Of a stretch of DNA of 64,000 nt, positions 46,721 through 57,400 are shown in pieces. A model generated the notes under the pieces. The model searched no databases. It saw only the letters and a list, made by a program, of their open reading frames with translations, and was not told where the DNA came from. The translations under genes and the position numbers were made by a program. Location of the stretch: NCBI RefSeq assembly GCF_033958435.1, contig NC_134137.1, positions 254,680,501 through 254,744,500 of the forward strand, written 5' to 3'. Position 1 is the stretch's first letter. Each line of letters begins with the position of its first letter. This DNA is from Carettochelys insculpta. Its lineage: Eukaryota > Chordata > Testudines > Carettochelyidae.

Positions 46721-47530
46721 TTAGAATCATAGAAGACTAGGACTGGAAGGGACCTCGAGAGGCCAGCAAGTCCAGCCCCCTGCCCCAATGGCAGGGCAAA
46801 GTACTGTCTAAACCATCCCTGATAGACATCTATCTAACCTGTTCTTAAATATCTCCAGCGATGGAGATTCCACAACCTCCCTTGGCAATTTATTCCACTG
46901 TTTGACCACCCTGACAGTTAGGAACTTTTTCCTAATGTCCAACTTAAACTTCCCTTGCTGCAGTTTAAGTCCATTGCCTCTTGTTCTATCCTCAGAGGCC
47001 ACGAAGAACAAGTTTTCTCCCTCCTCCTTATGACACCCTTTTAGATACCTGAAAACCGCTATCATGTCTCCCCTCAATTTTTTCTTTTCCAAACTAAACA
47101 AGCCCAGTTCTCTCAGCCTTTCTTCATAGGTCGCGTTCTCTAGACCTTTAATCTTTCTTGTCGCTCTTTTCTGGACCCTCTCTAATTTCTCCACATCTTT
47201 CTTGAATTGCAGTGCCCAGAACTAGACACAATACTCCAGCTGAGGCCTAACCAGCACAGAGTAGAGCAGAAGAATGACTTCTCGTGTCTTGTTCACAACA
47301 CACCTGTTAATGCGTCCCAGAATCATGTTTGCTTTTTTTGCAACAGCAACACACTGTTGACTCATATTTAGCTTGTGGTCCATTATAACTCCTAGATCCC
47401 TTTCTGCTGTAGTCATTCCTAGACAGTCTCTCCCCATTCTGTATGTGTGAAACTGTTTGTTCCTTCCCAACTGGAGCACTTTGCATTTGCCCTTATTAGC
47501 TAAACTGCACTTTCTGGAGGATTCCTTCCT
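46721..47530 (-). pseudogene. CR1 LINE, 5'-truncated
   Basis: The 3' end lies at left (reverse of TTAGAATCATAGAAGACT). Coding pieces on the minus strand are [59 protein letters not shown] and LREVVESPSLEIF-type tail (PREVVESPSLEIFKNRLDRC). This is the region C-terminal to the reverse-transcriptase palm domain. Two frames are needed (break near 47200). Low decay. Confidence 0.9.
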
Positions 47531-47569
47531 ATTGTTAAGAATGGTTTAACAGTTCTCAGACATGGCTGT

Positions 47570-48460
47570 TCTAGGTTCAATTGATGTGATAGCTCCTGGA
47601 ATATTATGCCCTGTTCCCTTGTCCACAATTTAAGGAGATTGATAAATTGCAGAGGAGTCAGCAAAGACCCGCAAGACAAATTAAAGGATTAAGAAACATG
47701 CCTTGTTGTGACAGACTGAATGAGCTCATCTATTTAGATTAATAACGAGAAGGTTAACAGGTGACTTGATTACAATCTATAATTACCTGTATGGGGAACA
47801 AATATTTAATGATGGGCTCTTCAATCTAGCCAGAGGAAGATAGGGCACTTTCTAATAGCTGGAAATTGAAGCTAGAACAATTCAGGCTGGAAATAGGGCA
47901 TAACAATGAGAGAGTAATTAATCATTTGGAACAATTTACCAAGGGTTGGGCTGGATTCTCCACCACTGATCATTTTAAAATCCAGATTGCATGTTTTTTC
48001 TAAATGATCGGCACTAGGAAATTGTTGGGGTAAGACCAATGGCCTTGTTACACCAGCGCTATTTTTATACTAGTCCCCCCACTTTCGAAGGGGGGATGCT
48101 AATGAGACACTTTGGGATATGCTAATTAAGTGCTGCAATGAATATGCAGCACCTCATTAGCATAATGAAATCTGCAGCACTTCAAAAGTGCTGCTTTCAA
48201 TCATGCGTGGCTTGTGTACATGGAGCCCTTTTCGAAAGGACCCTGTGTAGACGAGCCGTGCGCGATCAAAAGTGGCACTTTTGAAGTGCCATGACCACCA
48301 TTATGCTAACGAGGTGCTACATATTCATTGCACGTCCTCCTTAGCATATCCCAAAGTGTCTCATTAGCATCCCCCTTTCAAAAGGGCGGGCTAGGGTTGA
48401 CACAGTTAGGAGGTCAGACTAGACAAAGTGGTTCCTTCTAGCTTTGGAATCCATCAGTCT
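47570..48460 (+). pseudogene. Old CR1-like LINE remnant
   Basis: Plus-strand reading with many stops: DPQDKLKD, RLNELI-type stretch, WNNLPRVGLDSPPLIILKSR (the CR1 tail W.NLP...V.SPSL..FK.RL), and a 3' end with GGTCAGACTAGACAAAGTGG and GGAATCCATCAGTCTTATTT. Much more diverged than the CR1 at 46721 or 57837. A palindromic miniature element (48041-48405) splits its 3' part. Confidence 0.6.
48041..48405. mobile_element. TGTCTACAC-type palindromic miniature element inside old CR1
   Basis: 365-bp near-palindrome: left GGCCTTGTTACACCAGC, right reverse complement AACTGTGTCAACCC. The arms share GATGCTAATGAGACACTTTG and GGATATGCTAA, and the core GTGCTGCAATGAATATGCAG / CACCTCATTAGCAT. CCTTTTCGAAAGGACCC also occurs near its centre. 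No reading frame of interest. Confidence 0.7.
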
Positions 48461-49990
48461 TATTTGAACATGCTGCCATTGTTTGTATGAGCAATAAGAG
48501 CTATTCAGAGGCTTCCCCAAAACTCTGCACCCCAGGAGAGGTATGTGTATCCTGGACTCCTGCTCAATACATAGCCCACATTTTAAGCTCAGTATGTAGC
48601 CTGAGTTCCTTGTGCTGTAAGTTTGCTCAGATGGGTGCCTTATTCTAACAGGGAGTGTCCATAATCAACGTTTGCAGGGGGTAGAGACAGTGAGGAGTCT
48701 TCTCCACACACCCACTCTCTATTCTGCATTTGGGTGAGAGGCAGGAGTGGCTAAATTGTCCATATGATAGTGTCTGCTTGGCACATAAACCATCTGGAGC
48801 CCAGCGTGTAGGCAGTGAAGACAGAGTCTTGCTAAAGGTGTCACACAGAAGGTACAGGATGTCACCTTACCTTAGAGGGTGAGACATGAATGAACTGATG
48901 TTTCTGGGCTCTTTCTGAACTGATTGATTAAATAGTTCATTAACTGGTATCTAAGGGAGGAAAGAAAATATTATTCTTTGGAGACACTATTTTGTAGCTG
49001 CGTGAGTGAACAATGAGGATCCATTGGTTAATGGAAGACTTCTATGGTTGCTAGGTGTACTTTGAGTGAACTCAGAGACAGTCCTGATTTCTGGGCAGTC
49101 AGTGTTCTAGGATCACTGGGAGAACAGCAGACGTTGGGGAAATTTCCCTGGAACCGCACCAAACCTGGTCCACTCTGACAGGTAAGTGCAATGGATTGCT
49201 GATTTCCTTCTGTGTAGTATCACTTCCTATACCTCCTCAGAGCAGGCTCAAAAATTAACCATGAAGTTTTAACTACAATATCTTTGTTACTGGAAATAAC
49301 AACATGAGAGGGAAGACCAGAAGTTGCGTTTGGAATGGTAGCAGTGAGAAAAATTATCGTTTTGTTTTTCAAGTAAGTAACTGTGATATAGAATCAGAGA
49401 GAGAACAAACAAGGAAAGCCACAATGCTACAAATCAGCTACTTTTTGATTGGAGCTGCATGTTAACTTGCATCATAAACACAACTGTATGCCTGAGTTTT
49501 AAAATCAGCAGTCCAAGGAAACCAACAGGATTATTCAGATGCTTAACGTTAGGAACATTCTTTTGGCTCTTTTGATTCAGGGCCTGACAAACAATGTGAT
49601 GAATGAGCTACAAGAATATGGATAGATCAAAGTAGTAATCTTTAAAACAGCATAGTATTAATTATTTTTGTTATATGACCTGCCTTAGTAGACACCAGGT
49701 GGCAGTGTTCTACCTTCAAAACTAAGTGCATATATGCTGAGTAGATGAACTCTGGCTGATTTGGAAGGAATTAGGTCTCCATCTAGTTTTTACACTTTGG
49801 CTAACTAGTCTCTCACTGATCTTATTTATTTTTCTAATGATCTTGAGAAGCAAACAAACAGAGAAATTACTGTAACTTTGGAAAATATAAATATCAAAAC
49901 TTTTCTAACTGGCCTGTATGCTAAGATGTTCTGTATTAGGAGCATCCGTGAAGCCTTTCTGTGAAGAAAGGTGACCCTAATATATTTTTT
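48460..49990. other. Unrecognised intronic sequence
   Basis: About 1.5 kb between the old CR1 and the Gypsy element. No gene, splice-bounded frame or element recognised. Confidence 0.5.
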
Positions 49991-49995
49991 GTCAA

Positions 49996-50573
49996 TGTGA
50001 CAGAGTCAGTCCTATTCCCAGGCCTCTGGCCTCTATTCAGTCCACTGGGCCCACTTAAGGGTTAGGGCTGGGGCAAGGGGTGGTTCGGGGAATCCAGCTC
50101 GCTCCCACCCACTCATGCTGGGTTCTGGCCCAGGGACCCTGTGCAGCTGTTGGTGGGAAGGGCTGACTCCCATAGCCCATGGCCCAGCAGCTCTCCTCCC
50201 TGGGCCACTTCCCCAGATGATTCCCCCGGTACCTTCTCTAGACTGCAGCAGTCATGAATCCCCACTCTTGATCTGCTGAAGCCCCTCACTCTCCCTCTGT
50301 GGTCTCCGGTGTTCCTGCTGCTCTCTTCTGCTCCTCTCAAACCTGCTCTCTCCCACTGCTCTGGTCTCCTTGCATCTCTCTGTTTGCCTCTTGCACTCTC
50401 TTCCCACCCTTCCCACTGTGAAGGGTTTTAAAGGCTGCTTATTAGCCCAGTCATGGAGGCAGCTGGCCCCAGTTAGGCTGAGCCATCTCTGCCCAGCTGC
50501 CTGTCATTGTTCTGCAGGCCCTTCTCCTTCTTTGGACTCCCACAGAGGGGCCCTCCACTTTGGCCCTGCCACA
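49996..50573 (-). repeat. Gypsy 3' LTR
   Basis: 578 bp (TGTGACAGAGTC ... CCCTGCCACA on the plus strand), roughly 85% identical by eye to the repeat at 51718-52302. Shared blocks include CACTCTTGATCTGCTGAAGC and CACTGCTCTGGTCTCCTTGC. On the minus strand, its inner edge is preceded by GGAGTGGGGTGGGATG, a plausible polypurine tract. TCAA directly outside is one half of the target-site duplication. Confidence 0.9.
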
Positions 50574-50576
50574 CAT

Positions 50577-50864
50577 CCCACCCCACTCCTGCTCAACACC
50601 CTGGGGTTGGGCTACTTGGGTCAGGCAACAGTGCACTCTTGAAAAGCTGTCTGCATTTCCATTTTGGCTTCTAGCTCTATGTTGCACCTTAAAATTGTAG
50701 GGCTGCAGGGACAGGAACCATCTGGTGACTCTTGTGTTTTTGTCTTTGTTGCAGTGTATCCATTGTAGAGGTGCATGATTGGTGACCATGGTGAATTTCC
50801 ATCCCAGGAGGTAATAACATAGGCTCTCCATAGCCCATTTCACTGTGAAGCATTCTCTCTCCAT
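50577..50864 (-). pseudogene. Gypsy RNase H fragment
   Basis: 96 codons open up to the LTR: MERECFTVKWAMESLCYYLL (the Glu of EREC, a catalytic position, is kept), TNHAPLQWIH (the family has TDH; the catalytic Asp is Asn here), TRVTRWFLSLQPYNF and GNADSFSR. It abuts the polypurine tract with no integrase after it. On its 5' side it is cut by the CR1 insertion at about 50911. Inactive. Confidence 0.85.
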
Positions 50865-50910
50865 GATGATGTGTCTTTGTTCATGTAGCAGGAGCTTTGG
50901 GGTAGCTATG

Positions 50911-51670
50911 AATCAGAATCACAGAATGCTAGGACTGGAAGGGACCTTGAGAGGTCATCGAGTCCAGACCCCTGCCCTCATGGCAGGACAAAGTACTGTC
51001 TAGACCACCCCGATAGACATTTATCTAACCTGTTCTTAAATATCGCCAGAGATGGAGATTCCACAACCTTCCTAGGCAATTTATTCCAGTGTTTGGCCAC
51101 CCTGACAGTTAGGAACCTTTTCCTAATGTCCAACCTAAACCTCCCTTGCTGCAGTTTAAGCCCATTGTTTCTTGTTCTATCCTCAGAGGCCTAGAAGAAC
51201 AAGTTTTCTCCCTCCTCCTTATGACACCCTTTTAGATACCTGAAAACCGCTATCATGTCCCCCCTTAATCCTCTTTTTTCTAAACTAAACAAGCACAATT
51301 CTTTCAGCCTTTCTTCACAGGTTGTGTTCTCTAGACCTTTGCTCATTCTTGTTGCTCTTTTCTGGACTGTTTCCAATTTCTCCACATCTTTCTTGAAATG
51401 CGGTGCCCAGAACTGGACACTATATTCCAACCGAGGCATAACTAGCACAGAGTAGAGCAGAAGAATGACTTCTCGTGTCTTGTTCACAACACACCTGTTA
51501 ATACATCCCAGAATCATGTTTGCTTTTTTTTTTTTTTTGCAACAGCACCACACTGTTGACTCAGATTTAACTTGAGGTTCACTATAACCCCTAGATCCCT
51601 TTCTGCCATAATCCCATTCTGTATGCGTGAAACTGACTGTTCCTTCCTAAGTGGAGCACTTTGCATTTGT
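50911..51670 (-). pseudogene. CR1 LINE inserted in the Gypsy element
   Basis: 3' end at left (reverse of AATCAGAATCACAGAATGC). Coding pieces: [72 protein letters not shown]. Its 5' end breaks off near GCACTTTGCATTTGT at the right. It has a long A run (T on the plus strand) at 51527-51538. It lies between the RNase H fragment and primer-binding site, so it inserted into an already gutted interior or accompanied the deletion. Confidence 0.85.
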
Positions 51671-51698
51671 CATTTGTGAAAACCTCACAGCACTTACC

Positions 51699-51715
51699 TC
51701 CCACTCCTGACACCA
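51699..51715 (-). other. Gypsy primer-binding site (tRNA-Leu type)
   Basis: The plus strand reads TCCCACTCCTGACACCA, matching from memory the 3' end of vertebrate tRNA-Leu (CAG) including the added CCA. The minus strand is therefore complementary to that tRNA. It sits 2 bp inside the LTR at 51718, the normal spacing. It fixes element orientation as minus. Confidence 0.8.
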
Positions 51716-51717
51716 TG

Positions 51718-52302
51718 TGTGAAAAAGTCAGTCTTATTCCTGGGCCTCCGGCCTCTATTCAGTTCACTGGGCCCACTTAAGGGCTCAGTTGCCCTCCCTG
51801 GGGCGAGGGGTGGTCTGGGGGAACCCAGTCTCTGCCCACTCATGCCAGGTTCTGGCCCAGTGACTCTCTTTTGATGCTAGTTGGAGGAGATGATTCCCTT
51901 AGCACTTGGCACAGCAGCTCTCCTCCCTGGGCCACTTCCCCAGATGATTCTTCCTGGCACCTACTCCAGGCTGCAGCAGTCGCGAGTCCCCACTCTTGAT
52001 CTGCTGAAGCCCCTCACTCTCCCTCTGTGGTCTCTGGTGTTCCTGCTGATCTCTTCTGCTCCTCTCAAACCCGCTCTCTCCCACTGCTCTGGTCTCCTTG
52101 CATCTCTCTGCTTTCCTCTCACACTCTCTCCCCACCCTTTCTACTGTGAAGGGTTTTTAAAGGCCTCTTATTAGCCCAGTCACTGGGGCCAGCTGACCCC
52201 AGTTAGGCTGAGCCATCTCCGCCAGCTGCTTGTGATGGTCCTGCAGGACCTTCTGCTTGTTTGTGCTCCCTCTGAGGGGCCCTTCATCCTGGCCCTGCCA
52301 CA
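51718..52302 (-). repeat. Gypsy 5' LTR
   Basis: 585 bp, TGTGAAAAAGTCAG ... CCCTGCCACA on the plus strand; partner of 49996-50573. TCAA follows directly (52303-52306), completing the target duplication. Divergence between the two LTRs (roughly one base in seven by eye) indicates an old insertion. Confidence 0.9.
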
Positions 52303-52614
52303 TCAATTAAACTAATGCTAGGCAATTCTCCTATTTCCCTTTACGGGGCTAGTCCCACTGACTGAGGCATAATATGCATGCTGGGCTTTTTCCATTTCTC
52401 TTGCAGAAAACGTAATTAGGCCTTCACTTCAGAAAGTCTTCCACAGTTGGAAGAAAGTGAAAAAGGAGATGTTAGAATGTATTACATAAATCTCTCTCTC
52501 TTAGAACTGGACTAAAACAAAGGCTGGCTTTTTGCCTCCCGACCCCCAGTGCTGTATTTTTAACAGTCACACTGATTTCACTCTGAGCAAGAATTAAATG
52601 GGGCACTAAATAGG

Positions 52615-52760
52615 AAACAAGGAAACCCGGGTGCTTTTCCCAACAATGACCAACTGTGTAGCCTGGGGCTAGTGATGTCACCTCTCTGAACCTCTAGTAT
52701 TTTGTCTATCTTGTCTGTACAGAATGTAAGCTGAGAGAGAGGCCATATTTCTCACTATAT
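52615..52760 (+). repeat. MIR-type SINE
   Basis: Forward-orientation MIR: AAACCCGGGTGCTTTTCCC, GACCAACTGTGTAGCCTGGG and CACCTCTCTGAACCTC match the MIR core in order. Followed by TGTACAGAATGTAAGCTGAG. Confidence 0.55.
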
Positions 52761-53869
52761 GATTGTAAATACCAAGCTTCTATTTGGGCATTCAGTGTTT
52801 TACTGCAACACACACCAAGTACTAACACAACAGAGGGTGGTACAATTTGGCCATAAAAGCATGCAAATGCACAGCGTTGGTTTTAAGGCACCAGATACGT
52901 GGAAAGACAGGGAGCTGGGCCAAAACAGTGCGCACACGGCAGGTAAGAATCAGGAGCTGGTGGCTAGCAGAGCTTCCTCCAGAAGAAGAGATCCAGAAAG
53001 CAAGTTTAAGTCAAGTCAGAATGAAGGGGAAGGAGGGAAAAAACATCCCACACACCAAGAGGACAGACACCAGCTGGAGACAGGAACAATCTGAACCTAG
53101 GCAGCCAACAAACCTATTATACAGAAGTAGCCAACAACAGTTCTCTGTCCTCCTATCTTCATCTACTGGTGGAAAGTTACATCATCTGCCATCTGAGCCA
53201 GCATGTCTGGGTACTAAACTGTTTTAAAATATATATACAAAATCCTTTCAACATAAAGCAATTTTCTGGGATTTGCAGAGGCATGGTATACAAGGAATTT
53301 ATTAACTGGTTTTCTGTGTGATGATCAGAGAGCATTCGGTAAAATTTTCAAAGCCAGTCAAGGGATTTAACCACACAACTCTTACTGATATTAATGGGAG
53401 TTGTCTCAAACTCCTCAACACTCTCAACATAATTAACTATTCTTTATCAATACAGTAGCCTAGAGAAGCAACCTCTGAAGACTTAAGTATTGCTTTTCTA
53501 AGTTACTAGGAGCTCTGAATCAATACAGTAGGATTCAGTATTCAGGTGAACAACAAGCACCTTTATCAAACAGAAACATCACTTCAAGCTGTATGTCTAC
53601 ATAAAACTAACAAGCTCCCAAAGTGTCCTGGTCCAGCATGCATTCACTCTTGTATAAAGCCTGGGAGAGATTAATCAGAAACTTACACACTTCACTTGTT
53701 CCAAAGTCCTTCCAAGTTACAAAGAATGGTTCTTTCCAACGACATAATTTATAATGTTTATAGGAGGAGAAAAATTTCTACTGCCTGTTTGCACTTCCTT
53801 ATGGGTGAAATCTTTAGTTCTGTTGTGCAATATTGCTTCAAAACAGTGCAATAGCACTGATATACTTAA

Positions 53870-54090
53870 AAGCCATTGTTGCTCAGTGGACTGGAAGTCT
53901 GGAGAAGTAGCTTCTATTCCTAGTTCTGCCACTGATCTGCTCTATGTTCTTGGGGGGAAAACATATCACATCTCTGTGCCCATTATCCACTCCTCTTCTC
54001 CATTTAGACTCTAAGTTGTTTGGAGCCAGGTCCTTATCTCTTCCTGTGTGCGTGCAGGGCCTAGTTCCCTTAGGAATTTACTTAAAATAA
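53870..54090 (+). repeat. MIR-type SINE
   Basis: TTGTTGCTCAGTGGACTGG, CTTCTATTCCTAGTTCTGCC, CATATCACATCTCTGTGCCC and then GACTCTAAGTTGTTTGGAGC with CAGGGCCTAGTTCC form a nearly complete MIR-class SINE with its 3' tail. A little upstream (53335-53435) another ancient repeat may be present (AAATTTTCAAAGCCAGTCAA). Confidence 0.55.
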
Positions 54091-54099
54091 AATACCTGT

Positions 54100-55220
54100 T
54101 CCAGAGCTAATAGTTGCATAGAGAAAATTATGCAAGTGATACTATGAAGTGTTGCAGCAGAATTCAACATATTATAATAATGAAATAACCCATGACATGA
54201 AATAACTTATTACATACCTCCACCCCCACCAATAAAGAATTATGAGTTTATAAGAATATATGCACTGGCAGAGATTTTCAATTCAGTTGAAAGTATTTAG
54301 CTGCATATTTCCCATACATTGCAGATCCTCCTAATGACAACGTGAATACTTCCTGCACCAAAGGGGTACAAAATTTGATGCAGATTTAGGATGCAGAAGA
54401 CATCGTCACACAGCTTTTAAAGGTCTTCCATTTTTTTAAAAATGAATAATTTGCCTTGGACACAAAGAAGAGCATTTGGCTGTCCATTTAAGGATTTGCC
54501 TCCTCTCAAATCTCTTCATAAAACTCTATGAACTCTGATAATTCACTAAGCAAATTCATCTCCAGAACAACTCCACTGACCTCAGGGGAGTCACACCAAA
54601 GTTAAAAATTCGCCCACTTACCGAAGGAGATTAATTTTCTCCCAAACCCTATTTTTGTTCTTCTCAAAGCAACTTTCTTCCCTTTGAGATCCCTTGAAGC
54701 TGGCAGGATGATTCCTGTGTCATGATCTATCATTTGAGACACAAACACCATTGCTGCTCTCCAAGACTTTAAACTGGGTAACAGACCACAGCAAGAACAA
54801 TAAGGTCTTCTTGGATGCCCACCTTCAAGAAATTGCATGCTCCTTTCCCCTGCCTAGAGAGTGGACTTATTAAGACAGGGTCAAGTTGGTTAAGATTATA
54901 TGTCATATTACAATGTCAACCAGTCTTCCTGTACTACTTAAATGCTGCAGTGGGGAACATGCCCTGCAAGTTTCATTCTTTTCAACTTTTCACTGTTAAG
55001 CTACAAAGTAGTCACAGTTGGGCTTTAGAGTTATAATCCCTATACATTTTCGCTTGTTTTCGTTTCCTTTCAGAGACAGTCCTGCATGGGGCTTCACTGA
55101 GAGGCTATACAGAAGTTGAAGTTAGTACAAAATTATGTTGTACTTTTATTAAGCAGTGTTTTGCGCACTGAGATGATTATTTGGGCAGCTCTGGAGTCTG
55201 CCTTAATTGACAACTGATTT
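54100..55220. other. Unrecognised AT-rich sequence
   Basis: No gene or transposable element recognised in this stretch. Confidence 0.5.
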
Positions 55221-55224
55221 ACGG

Positions 55225-55480
55225 GAGTTTTCGTTTTAACCTATAAAGTACTAGATGGTTTGGGACTTGGCTACACAGGTCTCGTTCCCTACATCATCAC
55301 AACTGTGAGCAGCAGAGTGCTTCAGCTAAGACCTCCTGGTTTGCCAGGGGAAGCTGGCAGTAGGGCATTTACTGTGAAGGATTCTCAACTTTGGAATTTA
55401 CTCTTCCTCTCCTTGGTCTGACACAGCCATAATTTGTTCATATTCAAGAGAACACTGCAAGGCATCTCTTTCTTAGGGAG
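55225..55480 (+). pseudogene. Possible L2-like LINE C-terminal fragment
   Basis: Plus-strand reading: YKVLDGLGLGYTGLVPYI, LRPPGLPGEAGSRAFTVKD, SQLWNLLF and HNLFIFKRTLQGISF. The layout (Y..L.GL.P.Y...L, then RAF...LWN.LP, then L..FK..L) is that of the tail of L2-type LINE proteins. Stops are present. Could be another CR1-supergroup LINE. Confidence 0.45.
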
Positions 55481-55484
55481 GTAG

Positions 55485-56755
55485 CTCTCAAAAGAACTTT
55501 TGCGTGGCTGCACATTTTGACAGATAAATATACTAGCAACAGTCTAGCCCTGTGCTTATGTGGAGGTGGCCTGTAAATAAAATAGTAAATCCTCCTAAGC
55601 TAAAGAATAACATTCACTATTACTAGCATCATGTGGGATTGCTACTGCAAGTAGCAGAGCCAGTTGTTGCAGCAAGGAACTTAGGAAAGGGGCTCCTGTT
55701 TCCCAAGGGTTATGCTAGCCATGAGAACTTTGCGATGGCCCCCTGCCCCTCAACAGCCACAGTGACTTCACATGAAGTCCCCAACGGCTGCAGTTGAAAA
55801 TCATTGTTTTATGGCTCTTCCTGAAACAAGGCAGGAAAATACTGAAGAGTCAAGCATTTATGGTAGCTCAGCGAAATAGGAAATTTGTATTTTGATGTGT
55901 AAGGTTTGCACGGGGAATGAGAGTCAAGATTTGTGTTGTGGGTAAAAACCAGTTTTGGATATTTAATTTCCACAGAAGTGCTTAGAGCTATGAACAGTGA
56001 TGGGATTTTGTTTGTTTTTTTGTTTTCTACATAAACCCGAATAAAGGAATAAAACAGGTGCTGTTCAATGGGACAGTGTAAATTTTACCTGGAAAACAAC
56101 TGTAAAGTGCATTCAGACTCCAGAGCACCAGTGTAATGTTTTAGCCCATGAATCATCCCTTAATAAGCAGATAGCTGAATTCTGCCTTAATTTCAGGTTC
56201 CAAATGGTATTTCAGGGTGTAACTTACAGGAACTGCCCTTGTTCTATCAAATGGTCAATAGTAATAGACAACCCAAATAACAAAGAGGCAACAAATCATT
56301 TGCTGTCCCATTGCTCTCTGGCCCCCTGCTCAGCATTTTGGTTACTGGGCTTTTCCGATGAGAGCTACTGTGAGCACTACAGACTAGCCAGATGCCATAC
56401 TGCATTTTCACCCAGTTCACAGTTCCTGTTGGCAGGATATGGCAGCAGACTTGTTATGCCACTCAGCAGCCTTTCCACTCACTTGGAAGTGCTGTTGCAA
56501 GAGACCCATTTGAGAACAATTTAGAAAGTTTTTTTTTTCTTTTTAAATGAAAGTTTAGGGCCTGGGTCACAAGCACAGACAAAAGTTGATGAGGTTGCAC
56601 ATGTCCACCTTTGCATTGTACCCTACCAAAACGATGGGCAGCCCATGTCCACTTCCCCACTGTCACAGCCACCTGTCTCTCCGGAACTAACAAATCAGTG
56701 TGGTCTGTGTTTCCCGCAGTTTGTCCATCCTCTAATGTAACCACCACCAGCGCTA
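55485..56755. other. Unrecognised intronic sequence
   Basis: No gene or element recognised. The frame at 56204-56524 has no splice-site support or recognisable motif. Confidence 0.45.
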
Positions 56756-56762
56756 GCCCATG

Positions 56763-56960
56763 AGTGTACATCTAGACAGCAAAGAAAAAACTGTGGCTGG
56801 CCCAAGCCAGCTGTTTTATCGCTGTCTAGGCTTTCGGGCCCAGGCAAGAGCCCAAGCTCTGGGATCTTTCCCCTCCATGCTGCTCTAGAAGGGCAATGAC
56901 CTGTCTTCAGTTGTGTGGGACAGTCCCAAAATGCAGAATTCAAGCCCTGGTCTTCATGAC
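56763..56960. mobile_element. Miniature inverted-repeat element fragment
   Basis: GTACATCTAGACAGCAAAG, then CTGTGGCTGGCCCAAGCCAG (an internal palindrome), TTATCGCTGTCTAGGC and inverted pairs GAGCCCAAGCTCTGGG. It resembles the left part of a common turtle element whose right end type is seen at 60616-60713. The other end was not found. Confidence 0.5.
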
Positions 56961-57400
56961 TCCAGGACAGCATTGTCTTGATTCGCTGCAGTGCTGCTCT
57001 GTACTTGCTTGAGGCCCAAGGACAACACTGGCCTCTTCCCAGTAAAAGGAGATGAGATGGGCTGTTAGCTCCACCTCACCACACCCCCAGCCCCATCCAC
57101 AGGGTCCTGCCCCCACTCATCCTCGTCCCCCACCGGCCCTACTTGCAGGCCTAGTTGGAAGTCGGAGCTGGGCCATGGTAAGAACTGCCCAGGGAGCCCA
57201 GGCTGCTGTGAGGAACGCCACATCCTCTACCTGCCCCAGGGAATGTACCCAAGGAGGCAGAGATGTGAGCTGGGGGTTTCACTTAGGCACCCCAGCCCCA
57301 CACACAGGGCAGGTGGATGGTTCAGGACTCCTCATAGTGGTGTGGACTCCCTGGGCAGCTCTTACCTTGGCCTGGTTCCAGCACCCTGGGGACAGAGGAG
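56961..57400. other. GC-rich intronic stretch
   Basis: Rich in C runs (CCACCTCACCACACCCCCAG). Nothing recognised; the 117-codon frame here is compositional. Confidence 0.45.

Larger units (their letters stand above)
49996..52302 (-). mobile_element. Gypsy-type LTR retrotransposon, internally deleted
   Basis: Two direct repeats (49996-50573 and 51718-52302), both TG...CA bounded, flanked outside by the same 4 bp, TCAA (49992-49995 and 52303-52306). Minus-strand orientation is shown by a primer-binding site inside the right LTR and a purine-rich tract inside the left. Only about 1.1 kb of interior remains: an RNase H fragment, an inserted CR1 and the primer-binding region. Gag, protease, reverse transcriptase and integrase are missing. 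Confidence 0.9.
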
